Source: Leptolyngbyaceae cyanobacterium SM1_3_5 (GTDB lineage: Bacteria; Cyanobacteriota; Cyanobacteriia; Elainellales; Elainellaceae). From it: a stretch of DNA of 8,739 bases. Numbering within the stretch: the stretch's first letter is position 1; the number at the start of each line of letters is the position of its first letter. Under the pieces are notes generated by a model. The model did not search any database. It was not told the origin of the DNA and was given only the letters and a program-made list of their open reading frames with translations. This document shows, in pieces, positions 5,116 to 8,739 of the stretch. The DNA is taken from the NCBI GenBank assembly GCA_012031475.1, contig JAAUTJ010000158.1:1-8739 (forward strand), given 5' to 3'. The position numbers and the translations under genes were made by a program.

Positions 5116-8016
5116 ATGGGCAGTAAGCTTTTGAACTGCCCCGACTTTGCTCAGATGAACGACCAAGAGAAGTACCCGCTAATTGTGCAAGCCTGGATTG
5201 ATTACACCTATCGCGAAGACATGGCAAAAGCGGAGGTCGAGGCTGCTCGCTATTCGCAACCGCAGGTTTGGACAGACGGCGTCAGCTTGGTGGGAAACTG
5301 CCTGACGATCGAACCAAATCCGTTTGAACAGCTCAAGGCGCAAAGCCAAACAGACTTAGATTTCCATTTGAGTTTGTCCTTCCCACAGATTTTTTTCGCT
5401 AGAGGGGGGATGCGCGTATTTTTACCGCTATTTGCGATCGACGTGACTTCGATCTTCTCAGGCGAGCATCGAGAACAAGGCTGGAACGTCGAGGAATTTG
5501 CGTTTCAGGCGATCGGTGAAAACTTGATGCGGCTCTACCACTGGGAGGAAGAGGAAATTCAAAACCTGGTGACAAAAGAAGGGCTATCTATGTTTTTGCA
5601 AACGACCTTTGGATTGCGCCGCACCCGCCTACAAACCCTGCTGAACCAAATCGATCTGCCTGACTCCGACCTTTACTCCAGTCGGCGAGCAGCCTACCTG
5701 CTAAGCAACAAACTTTCGTTCGCGAACCGATCCTTGCGTCTAGATTTGCGAGAGTGTCAGCAGCGCCCCCACCTAATTTGGTCTAACCCACAAGCCCCAG
5801 GGCGCGACTACTTGTTCGGGCAACCCGCTACACCTCAGCCAGAAGTTTTATACTTTGGCGTTTTCCCTGATCTTGATGCTCCGACGCTATCTCAAGCTCA
5901 AGTTTTGAAACAGTGCCAGAACAACTGGCTGATTGCCGTTCAAGGGCCACCTGGATCGGGCAAGACCTTTGTGATTCTCCACAAGATCGCCCAACAGGTG
6001 GTATGGCAGGCGATCGCCTGGGTGATGAACCAGCAGGACACGAATGGGTTGACGCTCGTTACCAGTACCAATAATGCGGCTGTAGACAATGTGAAAGATC
6101 TGCTGCAATCGCTCGATGGCAACCCTGTCTACTTACCAGGCGGCAATCGCGAAGTCATCGAGAAGGAAACCTTGCCCGCACTGCAAGCCAAAATGGACTG
6201 GCTGCGCCGCACCTCCTTTGACGAAGCGATTCATCAGCAGGCACGACAGGAATTGATTGCGCGAGTTGAGAAATTGCGGCAGGCAGAGGCAGACTTCCTT
6301 CGGCAGCAACAGCAGGCGATTGAAGTGGATCAGCAGGCAGGAGAGCAGACCGAAACGATCGCTGAGCTGCAAGCAGCGATTCAAGCACTGCAAGTTGAAA
6401 TGCAGACGCAGCAAGATTGGCTCGACGAGTTCACTACCTACGGCGATTTTCCATTGAAAGACTATCGCCAAATTCAATTTCGACTTCAGCAAGCCGAAGT
6501 CGCTGCTGCACCTGTAGAGGCGCGACGGCAACGATCGACTTGGCTCATGCGGCTTTCAAACTGGCTGAGACAAATTCGATTGCGGCTGCAAGGGCGAACC
6601 CAAAAGCAGTTATTGCAAAGGTTCAATCGCCAAAGCGAGGCAACAATCTTCAATATCGTAGGAACCTCTTTTCCCGTCCAGGTACCGCAAAGCTGGAGCG
6701 ATCTGATGCAGTTACGCGACGATCTGACTGAGCAGATCGATCGAGCTACGACCTGGCAAGCGAAGCATCGAGCTTATGTCCGCCAAGAGGCGCGATTGCA
6801 ACAACTCCAGCAGGACTACTCTGACAAGACGGCACACCCAAACGGCAACCCCGACGAAGCCAGTCTAACCAATGATTTCTACGAGTGCTTTCCAGCGCAA
6901 TACCATATTGAGCAGCAGGAACTGTTCGTCTGGGCATGGAAATACTTGCAGCAAGAATCGCTGCGAAGAAAAGCGGCAATCATTCCGGCTTTGGAACTCT
7001 ATACGGATGCGATCACACGCAGCTCTGATGCTCGCCGCCGCATCAAGGATCAAGGTGAAGCCTTCTACTGCAAGCTCAGTTTGGCATTTCCCGTTGTGAC
7101 ATCGACGCTGCAATCGGTGCGAAATATGTTTCCACACGTGCAAGCTGGTATCATTCGCTGTGCGATCGCAGATGAGGCTGGCATGACGCTACCCCATCAG
7201 CTTTTTCCCGTTTTGGTTCGCGCTCAGCAGAGCCTTGTCGTGGGCGATCCCCTGCAACTAGAGCCAGTCATGCCGCTGGGTCAAGGCGATCAGGACAAGT
7301 TCAACCAGCAGGCGTTTCTCGATCGCGGCCTGAATTCGATTGATATTGACCGCTTCAGCCCAACTTCTGTCCAAACCGCAACGGCGTATCATCGAGCAGC
7401 CGGGGCAAGCGGTGAAATTGGGAATCTTGGCAGTGGCATTCGACTAACCGAACATTTTCGATCGGTCAAGTCAATTGCCGAGTTCTTCGACGTGATTTGT
7501 CAATACGGCTTGGATGTCAAAACAACCGAGCGAGCATCACCACTCGGCTCTCATTTGCTGGCCTATCACGTTGAGGGCAGCCAGGATCGACAGGTGAACG
7601 AAGCAGAGGTCGAGGCGATCGAAGCCATCATCGACCACTTAATTGCTGAAGGCTACTCACTGCGGGATGCCAAGGGACAAAGTCGGGTGGGTGTCATTTC
7701 CCCGTTTCGACAGCAGGCGATCGCACTTCAGCGCCGTCTACATTCGCGGCTCAGTTCTCAAGAAGTCAACACCGTTCACAAGTTTCAAGGCGGACAAAAA
7801 GAAGTTATTATCTTTTCGCCGCGCCAATGCCGCTCAGATGACAGCTTTTGGTTTATCAATCGCACCCCCAATCTGCTGAACGTCACCGTTTCTCGTAGCC
7901 AAATTCTCTTTATCCTGGTTGGCAATCTTGATGTTTTACGCAACGCAGGCGGCTATACTGCTCAACTGGTTGCCCATATTGAGAGACACGGTGAAATTCG
8001 AGAACTACCCAGGTAG
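5116..8016 (+). CDS. Superfamily 1 (UPF1/Dna2-like) helicase with a long coiled-coil insertion
   Basis: This 966-residue protein is an ATP-dependent helicase. Residues 1-250 form an N-terminal domain I do not recognise. Then follow a Q-motif-like LSQAQ (about 258), Walker A GPPGSGKT (277-284), motif Ia LVTSTNNAAVDNV, Walker B DEAG (686-689), motif III GDPLQLEPV (710-718), the LTEHFRS element, SPFRQQ, motif V VNTVHKFQGGQ (884-894) and motif VI VTVSR (923-927). DEAG replaces the more usual DEAA. About 370 residues separate motif Ia from motif II. They include a Gln/Glu-rich coiled coil (about 371-437) and an amphipathic Trp/Arg-rich helix (473-495). The order fits SF1B enzymes, which move 5' to 3'. 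ATG 5116 is the first start after stops at 5092 and 5098; GGAG at 5101-5104 is eleven bases upstream. No nuclease motif was seen. Possible roles are transfer unwinding, replication or repair, or phage defence. Confidence 0.85.
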   Translation: MGSKLLNCPDFAQMNDQEKYPLIVQAWIDYTYREDMAKAEVEAARYSQPQVWTDGVSLVGNCLTIEPNPFEQLKAQSQTDLDFHLSLSFPQIFFARGGMRVFLPLFAIDVTSIFSGEHREQGWNVEEFAFQAIGENLMRLYHWEEEEIQNLVTKEGLSMFLQTTFGLRRTRLQTLLNQIDLPDSDLYSSRRAAYLLSNKLSFANRSLRLDLRECQQRPHLIWSNPQAPGRDYLFGQPATPQPEVLYFGVFPDLDAPTLSQAQVLKQCQNNWLIAVQGPPGSGKTFVILHKIAQQVVWQAIAWVMNQQDTNGLTLVTSTNNAAVDNVKDLLQSLDGNPVYLPGGNREVIEKETLPALQAKMDWLRRTSFDEAIHQQARQELIARVEKLRQAEADFLRQQQQAIEVDQQAGEQTETIAELQAAIQALQVEMQTQQDWLDEFTTYGDFPLKDYRQIQFRLQQAEVAAAPVEARRQRSTWLMRLSNWLRQIRLRLQGRTQKQLLQRFNRQSEATIFNIVGTSFPVQVPQSWSDLMQLRDDLTEQIDRATTWQAKHRAYVRQEARLQQLQQDYSDKTAHPNGNPDEASLTNDFYECFPAQYHIEQQELFVWAWKYLQQESLRRKAAIIPALELYTDAITRSSDARRRIKDQGEAFYCKLSLAFPVVTSTLQSVRNMFPHVQAGIIRCAIADEAGMTLPHQLFPVLVRAQQSLVVGDPLQLEPVMPLGQGDQDKFNQQAFLDRGLNSIDIDRFSPTSVQTATAYHRAAGASGEIGNLGSGIRLTEHFRSVKSIAEFFDVICQYGLDVKTTERASPLGSHLLAYHVEGSQDRQVNEAEVEAIEAIIDHLIAEGYSLRDAKGQSRVGVISPFRQQAIALQRRLHSRLSSQEVNTVHKFQGGQKEVIIFSPRQCRSDDSFWFINRTPNLLNVTVSRSQILFILVGNLDVLRNAGGYTAQLVAHIERHGEIRELPR

Positions 8017-8068
8017 AAATAGTGATGCTGCGATCGCACCCTTGACCAACGACTAAAGCAAAGATAAG

Positions 8069-8308
8069 TTAAGCCGCAATGGGAGCAGGCTCATAGTGAA
8101 GCTGCATCAGTTGTGTGGGCAGAATACTCTCCATTGCGTAGGTGACGCCCTGCGGGTCTGCAAAGTCAACCAGATAAGCTTGCTCGCCAAGCTGCATTAA
8201 AATCGTTCCCACCTGCCCAGGCTGAAGCAAAATCGGTTGCCCGGTTGCTTTATGAACGGCTGGAATTGCAATTGTTAAGGCGACGACGTCGTATTCGTGG
8301 AATTCCAT
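8069..8308 (-). CDS. Small DUF4926-like protein
   Basis: A 79-residue protein begins MEFHEYDVVALTIAIPAVHK and contains GQVGTILMQLGEQAYLVDFAD, the alternating hydrophobic pattern of the small beta-rich DUF4926 family (order: D-V-V-A-L, then G-x-x-G-T-I, then a strand ending V-[DE]-F). ATG 8308-8306 has a perfect AGGAGG six bases upstream (8320-8315). That ribosome binding site touches the TAA of the preceding DUF6883-like gene (8322-8320), so the two were almost certainly translated as a coupled pair. The gene converges on the helicase, 52 bases apart, with no clear terminator between them. The biochemical function of the family is not established. The two-gene layout would suit an immunity- or antitoxin-like partner, which is inference only. 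Confidence 0.75.
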   Translation of the reverse strand: MEFHEYDVVALTIAIPAVHKATGQPILLQPGQVGTILMQLGEQAYLVDFADPQGVTYAMESILPTQLMQLHYEPAPIAA

Positions 8309-8319
8309 TTTTGGCCTCC

Positions 8320-8577
8320 TTATTTGTTCACAGGGTAGGCATTGGTGAGTCGAGGAAAGTCTTCAGCGACGCGAATGATCCAGCAGGATAAAATTAACGA
8401 ACTTCCAACTTCAGTGGTAATTGAGAATTTGATGTCATATTGCGTTCCATAGGCGTCTTGTTTGTAAACTACAGCTTCCAGATCGCGAGCGGCAGTGAGC
8501 AGCGCATTTTCTAAAACTTGTTTGTTTTCAAGGGTGATTCCCAGGCGATTTCTAAACAGTGTGGCTTTATCTTTGCC
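8320..8577 (-). pseudogene. DUF6883-like gene, 5' end lost to an IS insertion
   Basis: The native part reads GKDKATLFRNRLGITLENKQ, then LLTAARDLEAVVYKQDAYGTQYDIKF, and ends WIIRVAEDFPRLTNAYPVNK. This matches the C-terminal two-thirds of the small DUF6883 family as I remember it (a G-[RK]-x-KA-xxF segment, then a strand region, then a W-I-[VI]-R...FPRL ending). The usual N-terminal residues before GKDKA are missing. Upstream of 8577 the frame runs into antisense IS sequence (VAYLPVQFFGSTS), giving an artificial start ATG at 8631 with no ribosome binding site. The stop at 8322-8320 overlaps the DUF4926 ribosome binding site. I read this as an insertionally inactivated gene, although the hybrid frame stays open for 103 codons and might still yield a protein. 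Confidence 0.7.
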
Positions 8578-8739
8578 TGAGGTGGAACCAAAAAACTGGA
8601 CAGGTAGATAAGCTACACCCTTCCAACCCATGCTAGGAGTAGTTTATGAGCCAAAACAAACGCAACAGCACAGCGCCCAGTTCAAATCCAAAGTTGCGCT
8701 AGAAGCAATCAAAGGTGAGAAACCATTGCCGAAATCGCC
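8578..8739 (+). mobile_element. Left end of an IS3-family insertion sequence
   Basis: The element appears to begin at T8578 with TGAGGTGGAACC, followed by an A-run and CTGGACA. This TG-start, purine-rich layout ending in CTGGACA is typical of IS3-family termini. An orfA follows 68 bases inside. The boundary coincides exactly with the point where the minus-strand DUF6883 homology stops. The right end and any target duplication are outside the window, so the exact terminus is inferred from the terminal pattern and the broken gene. Confidence 0.6.
8646..8739 (+). pseudogene. IS3-family transposase OrfA, frameshifted and partial
   Basis: OrfA of IS3 elements is the helix-turn-helix DNA-binding part of the transposase. 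ATG 8646 has AGGAG at 8635-8639, six bases upstream. The first six codons (MSQNKR) are in one frame. From 8663 a second frame gives QQHSAQFKSKVALEAIKGEK, the standard IS3 OrfA N-terminus. From 8722 a third frame gives TIAEIA, the expected continuation. Two single-base losses, one near 8661-8663 and one in the A-run at 8720-8722, explain this. As written, the ATG frame stops at TAG 8700-8702. The element is either inactive or the sequence contains base-call errors. The gene continues past the window. Confidence 0.65.

Larger units (their letters stand above)
860..8037. repeat. Dispersed HIP1 octamers (GCGATCGC)
   Basis: Perfect GCGATCGC occurs at 860, 1610, 1966, 2902, 3859, 6010, 7162, 7717 and 8030, about one per kilobase, far above chance. 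The motif is enriched in most cyanobacterial genomes and supports a cyanobacterial host. It occurs in the relaxase, parA and helicase genes and in the gap between the two convergent genes, so these genes appear long adapted to such a host. None lies in the 162 bases of the IS. Confidence 0.85.

Noticed and set aside
6133..6531. 132-codon minus-strand open frame inside the helicase gene
   Set aside because: It is the Leu/Cys/Ser-rich antisense of the Gln-rich coiled-coil region, as expected for a shadow frame.
6417..6731. 104-codon plus-strand alternative frame inside the helicase gene
   Set aside because: The product is Arg/Ser/Cys-rich with no regular pattern, unlike the nested relaxase frame.
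1..8739. tRNA, rRNA or CRISPR array
   Set aside because: No cloverleaf, rRNA-like segment or regularly spaced direct repeats were seen in the gaps, and the window is almost fully coding.

Overview
The window looks like part of a conjugative or mobilizable cyanobacterial plasmid. It holds a TrwC-type (MobF) relaxase, a parA-parB partition operon and a large superfamily 1 helicase. At least nine perfect GCGATCGC (HIP1) octamers, the usual signature of cyanobacterial DNA, are spread through it. I cannot name the species.

Layout. Positions 2-142 hold the last 46 codons of an unidentified plus-strand gene. Positions 182-513 (minus) hold a small gene with one frameshift that may encode a relaxosome accessory protein. 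A roughly 200-base gap (514-718) separates it from the divergent relaxase gene and is the likeliest place for an origin of transfer and divergent promoters. The relaxase (719-3148) has the N-terminal tyrosines and three-histidine motif of TrwC but no helicase domain. After the point where the helicase should begin, the protein continues into a linker whose DNA is also open in a second frame (1863-2213), then into three degenerate tandem domains. parA (3340-4095) and parB (4092-5024) overlap by four bases. parB contains a 22-bp perfect palindrome. A 966-residue UPF1/Dna2-like helicase (5116-8016) follows in the same direction.

On the minus strand, convergent with the helicase, lies a two-gene unit: a DUF6883-like remnant followed by a DUF4926-like gene (8308-8069). 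The 5' end of the DUF6883 gene has been removed by the left end of an IS3-family element beginning at about 8578. The orfA of that element, running off the window, carries two frameshifts.

How it fits together. Relaxase plus accessory protein would process the plasmid for transfer, and ParA/ParB plus a centromere (possibly the palindrome inside parB) would keep it in dividing cells. The stand-alone helicase could supply the 5'-3' unwinding the relaxase lacks, or be a defence or repair enzyme. The most unusual items are the overlapping reading frame inside the relaxase, the palindrome in the ParB insertion, and the IS insertion that defines the truncated DUF6883 gene. All three frameshifted sites fit single-base losses, so base-call errors must be considered alongside real decay.
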